Numbered from the stretch's first letter, positions 8,145-16,597 are shown. The stretch is DNA of 64,000 bases from Ferrovibrio sp046297895 (GCF_046297895.1 NZ_JBKBHC010000003.1:62001-126000), one strand, 5' to 3'. Translations and numbers: made by a program. The notes: generated by a model from the letters alone, not told the origin.

Positions 8145-8656
8145 CTGGTTGCGCGCACGAAGTGGATCAGGTCTAGGGCCGGCGGCTCGATGCCGGCATG
8201 GCTCAGCAGGCCATGCACCTGGCCGCGATGATGGGTCTGGTGATTGAAGAAATGCAGCAGCGGAACCACCAGTGGATCGGTGAAGGGTTCGCCGCGCGTG
8301 GTCTTGTAGCTGAGGGTGCCGTGCAGGATGGTTCCGTCCAGATCGTCGCAATAGGCGATGATCTCGGCATCCTTGTCCGCGCGCGCCTGGCGCAGGCCGG
8401 CGAAATCCGCGTGCAGGATCTGGTTCAGGGCCTTCACATGCGCGGCGGGCCTGCCGGTGAAGCGGCCGAGCCAGATGCTGTCACCCACCAGGATGTGGTT
8501 CAGCGTGGCATGAATGCTGCCGAAGAAGCTGGGTCGCGCGGCGTAATACTCCACCGCCGGCAGGCTGGCGCAGGCCTCGTACAGGCGGCGGTTGGCCCAG
8601 GTGTTGTAGCGCGCCATGCGGCGCACATGCTCAAGCAGGATGTCGGTGCCGGTCAT
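8141..8656 (-). CDS. DinB-family protein
   Basis: This 171-residue protein has the DinB/YfiT-like four-helix bundle: MARYNTWANRRLYEACASLP at the start, LNHILVGDSIWLGRF in helix two, and the metal-ligand segment HFFNHQTHHRGQVHGLL. These histidines normally bind one divalent metal. Bacterial members include thiol transferases using bacillithiol or mycothiol, but in Alphaproteobacteria the role is unknown. I take the ATG at 8656 (MTGTDILLEHV); an in-frame ATG at 8728 would add 24 residues of unlike sequence. It is convergent with the PAS gene, overlapping by four bases. Confidence 0.85.
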   Translation of the reverse strand: MTGTDILLEHVRRMARYNTWANRRLYEACASLPAVEYYAARPSFFGSIHATLNHILVGDSIWLGRFTGRPAAHVKALNQILHADFAGLRQARADKDAEIIAYCDDLDGTILHGTLSYKTTRGEPFTDPLVVPLLHFFNHQTHHRGQVHGLLSHAGIEPPALDLIHFVRATS

Positions 8657-8719
8657 ATGATCAGCGTAAGATGGGAAGCCGCGGTCGCAAAGCGCGGAAT
8701 TGTCCCGCTGCAATTGCAC

Positions 8720-8755
8720 AAAACTCAAACGGCCCGCCGGGTGAGGGCGGGCCGT
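8720..8755 (-). terminator. Rho-independent terminator of the TAXI transporter genes
   Basis: Read on the minus strand, a perfect 10-bp stem (arms 8746-8755 and 8729-8738, seven-base loop) is followed by TTGAGTTTT. It lies 26 bases after the stop of the TAXI binding protein, so it should end that transcript. Confidence 0.8.
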
Positions 8756-8781
8756 CGAGCGTCACAGGATGACGGCTGCGC

Positions 8782-9939
8782 TTACCATTCCGTCAGAACC
8801 GGCTCCATGCCGGCCTTGGTCAGGGCCTCGGCGCGGATTTTCTGCCAGCCCGTCATCGCCGCCTTGTCGTCGGCGTAAGCGGCCTTCTGGTGCGCGGCCC
8901 AGGCATCGGCCAGCACCTTCTGGCGCTTGATCAGGTCGGCATTGCTCTTGTCGTATTCGGGTTTCCAGACGCCGATCTCCTTGAAGTATTTCACGGCGCC
9001 GTCATGCACCGGCACCACCCAGTCGAAGACCTGGCGCTTGATGTCCCAGCCCACATTGCCCGGTGCGGCGTCCTTGTAGTCGTTGAACAGTTCGACCATC
9101 GCCTTGGTCATGGCATAGACCTGGCCGGCATCGACATTGGCGTAAGTCATCAGCACCGGATAGGGATAGGTGGCGCCTTCGACCGGCTTGTCCTTCGACA
9201 GGGCGGCACCCTCGGTGCCCATGAACGGCACGTAGAACGGCGCTTTGGCCTTCAGGCGCTTCCAGCCTTCCTTGTCGTTGTGCGGCACGGTCGGCCAGAC
9301 GATGCCGCGTGGCGAGGATTCGATCTGGAAGGCCTTGCCCGAGATGGTCGAGGTGAAGGCGGCATCCACCTGGTTGTTGATGATGCCGTCCATCGCCTGG
9401 CCGAAGCCGCCGAATTCCACCTTCTGCACGTCGTTCCAGGTCAGGTTGGCAAAAGCCAGAAGCGCGGTGATGTTCTGGTTCAGCGACGGCGCACCGACCA
9501 CCCAGGCCACCCGCTTGCCCTTCAGGTCGGCGATGGTCTTCACGCCGGTATCCTTGGCCACCGCAACGGTGAGCAGCGCGTCGGAATTGTTCAGCAGCAG
9601 CGAACGCACCGGCTGCGGGCCCCAGTCCTTGGCGCCGAATTCATACATGCCTTCCTGCGCCATGTAGGTGCCGCCTACGCCGTTGGCCGAGAACGGCGCC
9701 TTGCCCTCGCGCAGCGGGACGGTGCGCGACACATCGTTCTTGCCGGGCAGCACGCGCAGAGTCACGCCCTGCTTGTTCTTCAGCGCGTTGCCGATGGCGA
9801 CCGCCTGGTTGTAGCCGCCCGAGCCCACGTCATAGGCGGTCCAGGTCAACTGGTCGGGCAGCTTTTGTGCAAATGCGGATGCCGATACGGCCAGGGCCGC
9901 GACGGCGCCCAGCAGGGCGAAGGTTTTGGTGTGACGCAT
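8782..9939 (-). CDS. TAXI-family TRAP transporter solute-binding protein
   Basis: This is a 385-residue periplasmic receptor with a clear signal peptide (ALLGAVAALAVSASAFAQ, cut near residue 25). The mature part opens LTWTAYDVGSGGYNQAVAIGNALK and carries VRSLLLNNSDALLTVAVAKDTGVKTIADLKGKRVAWVVGAPS, as in TAXI proteins. TAXI systems import organic acids or glutamate-like solutes using ion gradients; the ligand here is unknown. The start is fixed by the ribosome site AAGGAGGAAACC nine bases upstream of the ATG. It lies 32 bases after the fused permease gene. Confidence 0.9.
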   Translation of the reverse strand: MRHTKTFALLGAVAALAVSASAFAQKLPDQLTWTAYDVGSGGYNQAVAIGNALKNKQGVTLRVLPGKNDVSRTVPLREGKAPFSANGVGGTYMAQEGMYEFGAKDWGPQPVRSLLLNNSDALLTVAVAKDTGVKTIADLKGKRVAWVVGAPSLNQNITALLAFANLTWNDVQKVEFGGFGQAMDGIINNQVDAAFTSTISGKAFQIESSPRGIVWPTVPHNDKEGWKRLKAKAPFYVPFMGTEGAALSKDKPVEGATYPYPVLMTYANVDAGQVYAMTKAMVELFNDYKDAAPGNVGWDIKRQVFDWVVPVHDGAVKYFKEIGVWKPEYDKSNADLIKRQKVLADAWAAHQKAAYADDKAAMTGWQKIRAEALTKAGMEPVLTEW

Positions 9940-9971
9940 CGTTGGTTTCCTCCTTGTGTTTTTACTCTTGA

Positions 9972-12005
9972 TCATGCGGTGACGGGGTTCCGGTTCGCCA
10001 GTTTCAGCAGCAGGATGGCGGCCAGGGCGAGTGCGCCGCCGATGGCGGCCAGCGTCAGGTTGCTGACGGGGATCAGGTTGCCGCCGGGCACGGCAAGCGC
10101 AAAGCCGGCCGCCAGCAGCATGGCGCGCGCCAGCAGCCGCAGCGGTGATCCGTCCAGCCGGCCAACGCCGAACAGGTAGCCCTGCATGGCGCCGGAAATC
10201 AGCGCCACGCCCAGCACCGCGCTGACGATCACCGAGACCACTTCCAGCGGCTCGCCCTTGAGGATCAGCGCGGGATTGAGGGCGAAGAAGAAGGGAATGA
10301 TGTAGATCGCCGCGCCCAGACGCATCGCCTGGAAGCCGATCCGGAAGGGCGAGGCGCGCGCCAGCGGCGCCGCGGCGAAGGTGGCCAGCGCCACCGGCGG
10401 CGTGATGAACGAGATCATGCCCCAATACATGATGAACAGGTGGACGGCCAGCGGGTCCAGCCCGGCCTTCACCAGTGGCGGGGCCAGCACGATGGCCAGG
10501 AAGATGTAACAGGCCGTCACCGTCATCCCCATGCCGAAGATGAAGCTGGTCAGCGCACCCATCAGCAGCAGCACCAGCGCATTGTCGCCGGCGATGAAGA
10601 CCAGGTCGTTGGCCAGCGTGCCGGCCAGGCCGGTGACCGAGAAGGCGCCGATGATGAAGCCCACGCCGGCCAGGATGGCGACCAGCTCGGCCAGTGCCCG
10701 GCCGGTGGCGGCCAGCAGGTCGAGCAGCTTTTCCCAGCTTAGACGATTTTTCGGCAGGATCTGGTTGATCACCAGCAGCAGCGCGGTGGCGGCAAACGGC
10801 GCCACGGCCTCGCGCTGTTCCCACACCATCAGGAAAACCAGCACCAGGAAGACCAGGATGTAGAGCCAGCCGGCCTTCAGGGTTTGCGACAGAGAGGGCA
10901 GTTCGGATTGTTTCAGCCCCTTCAGGCCCTGGCGGGCGGCATAGGCATCGATCTGCACCACGAGGCTGAAATAGAACAGCAGCCCGGGAATGGCGGCGGC
11001 CAGCGCGATTTCGGTGTAGGAGATGCCGAGGAAGCTGGCCATCACGAAGGCGGTCGAGCCCATCACCGGCGGCATCAGCACCGCACCGGTGCTGGCCACA
11101 GCCTCGACGCCGCCGGCATAGTCGGCGCGGAAGCCGGTGCGCTTCATCGCCGGGATGGTAACGACGCCGGACGAAATCACGTTCGAGATGACGCTGCCCG
11201 AGATCGAGCCCTGCAGACCCGACGAGATCACACCCACCTGCGCCGCGCCGCCGCGCACGCGGCCGACCAGGGCGAAGGCGAGATCGTTGAAGAATTTGCC
11301 GCCGCCGGTGTGGTTCAGCGCCACGCCGAACACGATGAACCCGATCACGATCTCGCCGAAGGCCCGCATCGGGATGCCGAAGGCGCTTTCCGACGAGACG
11401 ATGTGATAGGCGAAGGTATCCTCCAGGCTCTGCTGGATGCCCCGGATCGGCCCGGGCATCGCATCGGCAAAGACCGGGTAGAGCGACATCACCGCCACGA
11501 TCGCGAAGATCATCGTACCGCCGGTGCGGCGCAGGGCTTCGAGGATGATCACCCACAGCACGCCGCCCAGGATCTGCGCCGTCAGCGGCGGGGCGAATTC
11601 CCAGCCCTCGGCCAGGATGTTTTCAGCCTGCCAGGCAAACCAGCCGATCGTGCCGGCACTGATAAGCGCCAGGGCGATATCATGCAGTGCGATCCCGCTG
11701 CCCGCGGCATCCTTAGCCCGCCAGGGATAGGCCAGGAAGACCAGCGGCAGGGTGGCGGCGGCCAGCAGGAAGAGGTAGCGGTTTTCGATCAGGGTGACGT
11801 TGAAAAGCCGCAAATTGAGCTGCTGGTTCAGCACCATCACCAGCGCCAGCAGGGTCAGCAGGACGAAAATGACCCGCAGCGGCGCCGACAGCCGGCGATG
11901 CGCCAGTTCCTCCACCATCCGCTCGTCGGGCGGCGGCTCGGACAGAGCGGGATTCAGGCCATGGGCTGGCTGATCGGCGCGGTTGGAGCCGAGACCCTGC
12001 GACAT
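9972..12005 (-). CDS. TAXI TRAP transporter permease, fused DctQM type
   Basis: This 677-residue integral membrane protein combines the small and large TRAP membrane subunits. Several hydrophobic helices near residues 40-170 form the DctQ-like part, followed by the long DctM part with the conserved GLQGSISGSVISNVISSG and MPPVMGSTAFVMASFLG segments and a hydrophobic C-terminal extension. The ATG at 12005 is preceded by GGGGAGGAAAAC. It works with the binding protein encoded 32 bases downstream. A strong hairpin lies 29 bases before its start. Confidence 0.9.
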   Translation of the reverse strand: MSQGLGSNRADQPAHGLNPALSEPPPDERMVEELAHRRLSAPLRVIFVLLTLLALVMVLNQQLNLRLFNVTLIENRYLFLLAAATLPLVFLAYPWRAKDAAGSGIALHDIALALISAGTIGWFAWQAENILAEGWEFAPPLTAQILGGVLWVIILEALRRTGGTMIFAIVAVMSLYPVFADAMPGPIRGIQQSLEDTFAYHIVSSESAFGIPMRAFGEIVIGFIVFGVALNHTGGGKFFNDLAFALVGRVRGGAAQVGVISSGLQGSISGSVISNVISSGVVTIPAMKRTGFRADYAGGVEAVASTGAVLMPPVMGSTAFVMASFLGISYTEIALAAAIPGLLFYFSLVVQIDAYAARQGLKGLKQSELPSLSQTLKAGWLYILVFLVLVFLMVWEQREAVAPFAATALLLVINQILPKNRLSWEKLLDLLAATGRALAELVAILAGVGFIIGAFSVTGLAGTLANDLVFIAGDNALVLLLMGALTSFIFGMGMTVTACYIFLAIVLAPPLVKAGLDPLAVHLFIMYWGMISFITPPVALATFAAAPLARASPFRIGFQAMRLGAAIYIIPFFFALNPALILKGEPLEVVSVIVSAVLGVALISGAMQGYLFGVGRLDGSPLRLLARAMLLAAGFALAVPGGNLIPVSNLTLAAIGGALALAAILLLKLANRNPVTA

Positions 12006-12033
12006 CGTTTTCCTCCCCATGCCCGGACTCTGC

Positions 12034-12066
12034 AAGCTGCCGGTCCGATTGTCGGACTGGCAGCTT
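12034..12066. promoter_or_regulatory. 15-bp near-perfect inverted repeat before the TRAP permease
   Basis: The arms are 12034-12048 and 12052-12066 with only three bases between; one position of 15 is mismatched. On the minus strand it falls between the DUF1127 gene stop and the permease ribosome site, 29 bases before the ATG. There is no T-run after it, so it is not a standard terminator. It may be an operator for a dimeric regulator, a leader hairpin or an mRNA processing site. Confidence 0.6.
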
Positions 12067-12127
12067 ACGAAGCCAAGCACGAAGGATCAACGCATTGATC
12101 GCCTTTGTATGCAATCGAAAAGGTGCC

Positions 12128-12547
12128 TCAATCGGCCGCCCGGTCGAACTCGGTGTCCCGCAGAACAATCGGGGCGCTCCAGAAAGGCTGCGCGGCTTCA
12201 AATGCCGCCGCGCCGGGCGAAATCCCGGCATCGCGCAGGGTATGGGCGTCGATCTTGGCGAGTTCGTGCCGCATGCGGCTGCGCTGCCGCCAGAGAATCC
12301 AGGCATTGCCCAGCGCCGGCAGAACCAGACGCCACCAGGGCTGGTCGATGCCCTTCAGGGCGGCGGGATCATGCAAGCCGTCCAGCCAGCGCAGATCGGT
12401 CTTGCCCGGCGACCGGACCAGCGGAAGGGCAGGCCGCTCCGCCTGGCTGGGCATTAGCGGCAAGGTGGGTCGGGCAAAATACGATATTAACGAACGATCG
12501 TGCTTTTCTGTGTCGATGAAGTGGTCGATAGTGCTCTGGTAAGTCAT
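12128..12547 (-). CDS. DUF1127 domain protein
   Basis: This 139-residue protein is basic near its end, where residues about 84-112 (ILWRQRSRMRHELAKIDAHTLRDAGIS) match DUF1127. Short DUF1127 proteins in Alphaproteobacteria act in RNA metabolism and phosphate or carbon control; this one is longer because of an N-terminal extension of unknown nature. The gene starts 26 bases after tetR on the same strand, so cotranscription is likely. A start at the internal Met32 is also possible. Confidence 0.75.
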   Translation of the reverse strand: MTYQSTIDHFIDTEKHDRSLISYFARPTLPLMPSQAERPALPLVRSPGKTDLRWLDGLHDPAALKGIDQPWWRLVLPALGNAWILWRQRSRMRHELAKIDAHTLRDAGISPGAAAFEAAQPFWSAPIVLRDTEFDRAAD

Positions 12548-12573
12548 GGCTAGGCTCTTTTCTTGTTGTTAAG

Positions 12574-13173
12574 TCAGTGGGTTGCGGCAGACCTGGCCAG
12601 CAGGTCGATAAAGGCCTGCTCGGCGCGGCGAACCGCGGCAGCGTCGCGCAACAGGCGACGATAGTAATTGAGCGTCAGGAAAATCCCCTGCAGCTCATAG
12701 GCAAACTGTTTCGGGTCCAGGTCGGACCGGAAATGGCCTTCCTGGATGGCGATCTGGGCGCTGCGCACCATCATGCTCTGCCACTGAGTCTGCAGTTCGG
12801 CCAGATGGTCCCGCACCGGCCCCGGCTTGTCGTCGTATTCCGCGGCCAGGGTGACGAACAGGCAGCCGCCGGGCAGATCGTCGTTGTGCAGGCTCCAGTC
12901 CAGCCAGCCGCGGAACATGGCCTCGATCCGGGGACGGCCGCGCGGGGCCAGACGGGCGGGTTCCCACACGGTGGCCATGAAGCGCTTGGCGCTTTCATCC
13001 AGCAGGGCCTTTTCCAGCTCTTCCTTCGAACCGAAATGGGCGAACAGGCCGGATTTCGACATCTTCAGCCGGTCGGCCAGCATGCCGATGGATATCCCCT
13101 GGAAGCCCTCGACGCTCGCGGCGCGAAGGGCCTCGGAGAGAATGACGGCGCGTGTCTGCTGACCTTTGCTCAT
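12574..13173 (-). CDS. TetR/AcrR-family transcriptional regulator
   Basis: This 199-residue repressor has an N-terminal TetR helix-turn-helix at about residues 25-52 (GISIGMLADRLKMSKSGLFAHFGSKEEL) and a ligand-binding helical C-terminus with a TetR_C-like segment (WLDWSLHNDDLPGGCLFVTLAAEYDDKPGPVRDHL). It starts 13 bases from a palindromic operator and diverges from the intradiol dioxygenase gene. Autorepression is likely and control of the dioxygenase/LysE pair is plausible. DUF1127 lies downstream in the same unit. Confidence 0.9.
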   Translation of the reverse strand: MSKGQQTRAVILSEALRAASVEGFQGISIGMLADRLKMSKSGLFAHFGSKEELEKALLDESAKRFMATVWEPARLAPRGRPRIEAMFRGWLDWSLHNDDLPGGCLFVTLAAEYDDKPGPVRDHLAELQTQWQSMMVRSAQIAIQEGHFRSDLDPKQFAYELQGIFLTLNYYRRLLRDAAAVRRAEQAFIDLLARSAATH

Positions 13174-13185
13174 GTGGCTAAATTA

Positions 13186-13199
13186 CGAACGGTCGTTCG
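13186..13199. promoter_or_regulatory. Candidate TetR operator
   Basis: CGAACG-GT-CGTTCG is a perfect 6+6 palindrome and looks like operators of TetR-family regulators. It lies 13 bases upstream of the tetR start and about 140 bases upstream of the divergent dioxygenase gene, so the TetR protein encoded beside it is the natural binder. Confidence 0.75.
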
Positions 13200-13339
13200 G
13201 AAAGTCAATGCCGCATCCGGCCGGGCCTGTGACGCCGGCCACAAAACTGTGATCGGCCCGACGCGCAGGGGAAACCGGCGCGGTGCGTATAAAGCCCTGG
13301 AACCGGCCGGCAAACGATCTCGGCCGCGGGAGGCTCTGC

Positions 13340-13930
13340 ATGACGACGCGCCGCGACCTGCTGCTGCAGGCAGCCATGTTTTCGGCCCTGCCCGGGCTGG
13401 GCTTTGCCCAGACCCGTGGCCTGTCCCTGCCGCTGGATCCCACGCCGGCCTGCGGCGACAGCCATGCGCCAACCCCGCGCCAGACCGAGGGCCCTTTCTA
13501 CACACCACGTACACCGCAGACGGCAAATCTGCGCGAGCCTGGCATGGCAGGCATCCCGCTGCGCATCGGCGGGCTGGTGCTCGACCGCCGCTGCCGCCCG
13601 CGTGGCGATGTGCTGGTGGATGTCTGGCAGGCCGATGCAGCGGGGCAATACGACAATGCCGGCTATCGCCTGCGCGGGCACCAGATCAGCGATGCCAACG
13701 GCCGCTGGCAATTCGAAACGATTCTGCCCGGTCTGTATCCCGGCCGCACCCGGCATATCCACGTGAAGCTGCAGCCGCCGGGCGGCGCCGTGCTGACCAC
13801 GCAGCTATACTTCCCCGACGAACCCGGCAACGCGCGCGACCGTATCTTCGATCGCCGCCTGCTGGTGCAGATGGGCGGCGACGATACGGCCAGGATCGCA
13901 CGGTATGATTTCGTGCTGGCGACGGACTGA
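13340..13930 (+). CDS. Intradiol ring-cleavage dioxygenase-like protein with Tat-type leader
   Basis: This 196-residue protein has the protocatechuate 3,4-dioxygenase fold core. The conserved opening is QTEGPFYTP. Probable non-haem iron ligands are a tyrosine at 104 or 109 (GQYDNAGYR), Y133 (LPGLYPGR), and H139 and H141 (RHIHVKL). The N-terminus MTTRRDLLLQAAMFSALPGLGFA resembles a twin-arginine export leader, so it is probably periplasmic, unlike classic cytoplasmic enzymes. GGGAGG precedes the ATG at 13340. It is divergent from tetR. The substrate is unknown. Confidence 0.83.
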   Translation: MTTRRDLLLQAAMFSALPGLGFAQTRGLSLPLDPTPACGDSHAPTPRQTEGPFYTPRTPQTANLREPGMAGIPLRIGGLVLDRRCRPRGDVLVDVWQADAAGQYDNAGYRLRGHQISDANGRWQFETILPGLYPGRTRHIHVKLQPPGGAVLTTQLYFPDEPGNARDRIFDRRLLVQMGGDDTARIARYDFVLATD

Positions 13931-13952
13931 GCCGGCTTGACCTAGCATAGGC

Positions 13953-13968
13953 GCGACGTCATCGTCGC
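13953..13968 (+). promoter_or_regulatory. Short hairpin directly upstream of the LysE start
   Basis: A perfect GCGACG/CGTCGC stem with a TCAT loop ends three bases before the ATG at 13972 and occupies the place where a ribosome site would be expected. No Shine-Dalgarno sequence is visible. It might limit translation of the exporter gene; this is inference. Confidence 0.4.
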
Positions 13969-13971
13969 ATC

Positions 13972-14601
13972 ATGATGGATCTGCCCACCCTGCTCACCTT
14001 CACCGTGGCGGCTTTCGCGCTGGCAGCCACACCCGGCCCCGACATGCTGCTGGTGATGACGCGGAGCGTGGCGCAGGGCCGCGCAGCCGGCCTGATCACG
14101 CTGGCCGGCATAACGGTCGGCTGCTATTTCCACGCATTGGTGGCCGGCTTTTCCCTGAGCGGTGTGCTGCTGGTGGCGCCGGTGATGTTCGAAATCATCC
14201 GCTGGGCCGGTGCGGCCTATCTGCTGTATCTGGCGGTGCAGGCCTTCCGCGGCGCTGGCGGTTTCCAGCCGCCCCGTCCCGGTGCGGTCGCCCTGCCGCT
14301 GATGAAGCTGTTCCGTCAGGGCCTGCTGACCAACATGCTCAATCCGAAAGTCGCGCTGTTTTTCCTGGCGCTGTTCCCGCAATTCATGCAGCCCGATCCC
14401 GACACCGCGGTATGGCAGGCCCTGCTGCTGGCCTGCGTGCTCAGCGGTGCCGGCTTCATCGTCAACGGCAGCATCGCGCTGGTCGCCGGCCGCCTGGGCG
14501 AATGGCTGAGCCGACGCCCCGCCTTCGTGCGCTGGCAAAACCGCCTGCTGGGCGGCGTGTTTGCCGCGATGGCGCTCAGACTGGCGTTCGACAGGAGATA
14601 A
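13972..14601 (+). CDS. LysE/RhtB-family exporter
   Basis: This 209-residue inner-membrane protein has about six hydrophobic helices. The family signature ATPGPDMLLVMTRSVAQGRAAGL follows the first helix, and LLTNMLNPKVALFFLALFPQF lies in the middle. The family exports amino acids or other small polar metabolites; substrate unknown. The start is ATG 13972 or 13975. It lies 41 bases after the dioxygenase gene, perhaps in one unit, and is convergent with the next binding-protein gene. Confidence 0.92.
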   Translation: MMDLPTLLTFTVAAFALAATPGPDMLLVMTRSVAQGRAAGLITLAGITVGCYFHALVAGFSLSGVLLVAPVMFEIIRWAGAAYLLYLAVQAFRGAGGFQPPRPGAVALPLMKLFRQGLLTNMLNPKVALFFLALFPQFMQPDPDTAVWQALLLACVLSGAGFIVNGSIALVAGRLGEWLSRRPAFVRWQNRLLGGVFAAMALRLAFDRR

Positions 14602-14622
14602 AAGCCGGTACGCGTCGCGGTG

Positions 14623-15390
14623 TCAGTTCGTTTCCAGTGGCCGCATCAGGCGGTCGATATCGCCATTCGTCGTCATGTCCGCGCAGGCTTGTGAAAAGGT
14701 CTGTGCCACCCAGGCAGGTGTCGTCCGACCAAAAGCCAGATAGAGCCGGCTGGTCAGGTCATGCAGCGGCAGGAAGGCCACGACGGCGTCGCGTCGTTCA
14801 CCCATTTCCCGCAGCCGGAGATACAGGCTGGCCGGATGTGCCGGCAGGGCATCGACGCGGCCATACAGCAATTGCCGCGTGGCATTGTCTTCGTCGGTCG
14901 ATTCGATGACGGGGATGCCGTTGCGCAGCAGATAATCCGTCTTCACGTCGTGGCTCACCCCGGCAACGCGCCAGCGCGCCAGGTCGGGCAGGCCCTCGGC
15001 GGCGACATCGGGCCGGTCGCGCCGCCGGAACACGGCCACGTCGTAATTCAGCACCGGGCAGATCCAATGGAACTGCTCTTCCCGCGCCGCCGTGCGCGCG
15101 ATCAGGGCAATCAGGGTGTTCGGCTGGTTTTCGGCCTCGGCCAAGGCGCGGGCCAGCGGCAGTACGGCCAGCGGCGCCGGGCGGCCGACGCGCTCGGCCA
15201 GAGCGGCGATCAGGGCCGCCGTCGGTCCGGCGGCCTCGCCGCTCAGTTCGAATGTGTAGGGGGGGAAACGGCTGGCGACATAACTGATCGGCGGCAGGGC
15301 GGCGGCCGCCACGTTGCCGTAGGGGCAGGGTGCCAGCAGGAGAACCAGGCAGGCAAGGACACGAAGCTGGCCGGACATGGAAAAGCGCAT
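14623..15390 (-). CDS. Periplasmic solute-binding protein, family 3 type (orphan)
   Basis: This 255-residue protein has a signal peptide (VLACLVLLLAPCPYGNVAAAA). The mature part starts ISYVASRFPPYTFELSGEAAGPTAALIAALAERVGR, as in amino-acid-type binding proteins, and continues with LIALIARTAAREEQFHWICPV. No permease or ATPase gene is close. It differs in sequence from the other orphan binding protein at 3344-4174. ATG 15390 or 15378 may be the start. Confidence 0.75.
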   Translation of the reverse strand: MRFSMSGQLRVLACLVLLLAPCPYGNVAAAALPPISYVASRFPPYTFELSGEAAGPTAALIAALAERVGRPAPLAVLPLARALAEAENQPNTLIALIARTAAREEQFHWICPVLNYDVAVFRRRDRPDVAAEGLPDLARWRVAGVSHDVKTDYLLRNGIPVIESTDEDNATRQLLYGRVDALPAHPASLYLRLREMGERRDAVVAFLPLHDLTSRLYLAFGRTTPAWVAQTFSQACADMTTNGDIDRLMRPLETN

Positions 15391-15414
15391 GGCCTAGAAT
15401 ATACGGATTACGGC

Positions 15415-15461
15415 GCGACCCTGTCTGTTACTTTTCGGTCATTGGCATACAGACGGGTCGC
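15415..15461. other. 12-bp stem with one bulge in an intergenic gap
   Basis: The arms 15415-15427 and 15450-15461 pair perfectly apart from one bulged base at 15422, with a 22-base loop. The structure fills most of the gap between the stop of the unknown gene at 15474-15971 and the start of the binding-protein gene. No T-run follows on either strand. It may separate two transcripts or form a leader structure. Confidence 0.4.
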
Positions 15462-15473
15462 TATTGCGCGCTG

Positions 15474-15971
15474 TCACATCCGTGCGCTCTTCACGCCATC
15501 CACCTCGGCATTGCCGTCCAGGATGGCGGCCTTGATGGTTTCCAGGCCGCGTTCGAATTCCTCGATCCGCTCGCGCAGGCCACGCAGCTCTTCCAGCGCC
15601 TGCCGGCCGATGGGCCGTTCGCTCTGGCTGTATTCCAGTACCAGGCTGGCATAGCGGCCGCGCATCTTGGCCAGGGATTTCAGCATCGCCTCGATCTCGC
15701 CCGGCTCGATGCGACCCAGGGCCCAGATCATCTGGCTGCGGGTGAATTCGCGGTCCTTGGCGATGATCTGCTGCACATACTGCCGGGCATTGAGGGCGGC
15801 GGCGGCCTCGGCCGGGCTGCCATCGCGCAGGGCGAGGCGCTCGCGGGCGGTCAGGCCAGCCTGGGCCAGATCGCCGGCAGACGGGATTTTCGCGGGCGGA
15901 CTTTTCAGGGCGGCGCGCAGCTGGGGTTCGACTTTCTCGGCCTGCCGCAGGGACAGCAACGCAATCGCCAT
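15474..15971 (-). CDS. Conserved-looking hypothetical protein, helical
   Basis: I do not recognise this 165-residue protein. It is rich in alanine, leucine, glutamate and arginine with no signal or membrane helix. The second half (EALEELRGLRERIEEFERGLETIKAAILDGN) is probably coiled coil. The start at 15971 (MAIALLSLRQAEKV) is supported by AAGGAGTGG eight bases upstream. It lies upstream of the orphan binding-protein gene on the same strand. Confidence 0.6.
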   Translation of the reverse strand: MAIALLSLRQAEKVEPQLRAALKSPPAKIPSAGDLAQAGLTARERLALRDGSPAEAAAALNARQYVQQIIAKDREFTRSQMIWALGRIEPGEIEAMLKSLAKMRGRYASLVLEYSQSERPIGRQALEELRGLRERIEEFERGLETIKAAILDGNAEVDGVKSARM

Positions 15972-16102
15972 GATTTCCACTCCTTGCTCTGGTTCTGCCT
16001 GGAGCGGAGCAAAGCCCATGCCATGGTTAAAATGGCGGATTTCAAGGCTGATCGGTCTGCGGCTGCCAGCCCGGCGGCAGCTTTTGCCGACCCGGCGGCG
16101 CG

Positions 16103-16597
16103 TCAGGGCGCCAGGGGCGGAGCCTGGATGCCCATGCTGCGGCCGGGGAATTGCAGGTCCAGGCGCCAGTCCTGCGGCCGGCTGCGGTAGATTTCCAGCG
16201 CCTCGGGCGGCAGCGGGAACTGCGCCTCGCTGGCGATGGCGGCGCGCCGCGGCTCGCGCGAAAACGGATTGCCCATGGGCAAGGAAATGCCGATGCCGAT
16301 ATCGCTGCCGCTGCCCGAGCCGACCGATCCGCCCAGGCCGATGCCGGGTCGCCAGGGCTCGTCATTGCTGCGCGGACGCTGTTCGGCGCGCAGGCTCTCG
16401 GGCGCAAATACCCTGCCGTCGGGCGCCGTGAGCTCCATCGCCTCGACCGGATCGACCGCCAGCACCCGCACGAAAACCCGGCCGCTCTGGCTGCCGAGCC
16501 AGGCGGCGGCGCGCGGCGGCGGCGGGGGCTCGCTGGCACAGGCGGCCAGCAACAGGGATAACAGACTGAGGGCGGACACGCGGCGCGGCAGGGTCAT
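16103..16597 (-). CDS. Hypothetical lipoprotein
   Basis: This 164-residue predicted lipoprotein has a short basic N-terminus (MTLPRRVSA), a hydrophobic run and the lipobox LAAC around residue 20, followed by a proline stretch. The mature part is soluble with a Gly/Ser-rich middle (GGSVGSGSGSDIGIGISLP). No family is recognised. It diverges from the SDR gene over a 114-base spacer. Confidence 0.6.
   Translation of the reverse strand: MTLPRRVSALSLLSLLLAACASEPPPPPRAAAWLGSQSGRVFVRVLAVDPVEAMELTAPDGRVFAPESLRAEQRPRSNDEPWRPGIGLGGSVGSGSGSDIGIGISLPMGNPFSREPRRAAIASEAQFPLPPEALEIYRSRPQDWRLDLQFPGRSMGIQAPPLAP

Noticed and set aside
9940..11556. In-frame extension upstream of the TAXI binding protein, giving a 924-residue product
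   Set aside because: The extension is the permease gene read in a wrong frame; the ribosome site and signal peptide fix the start at 9939.
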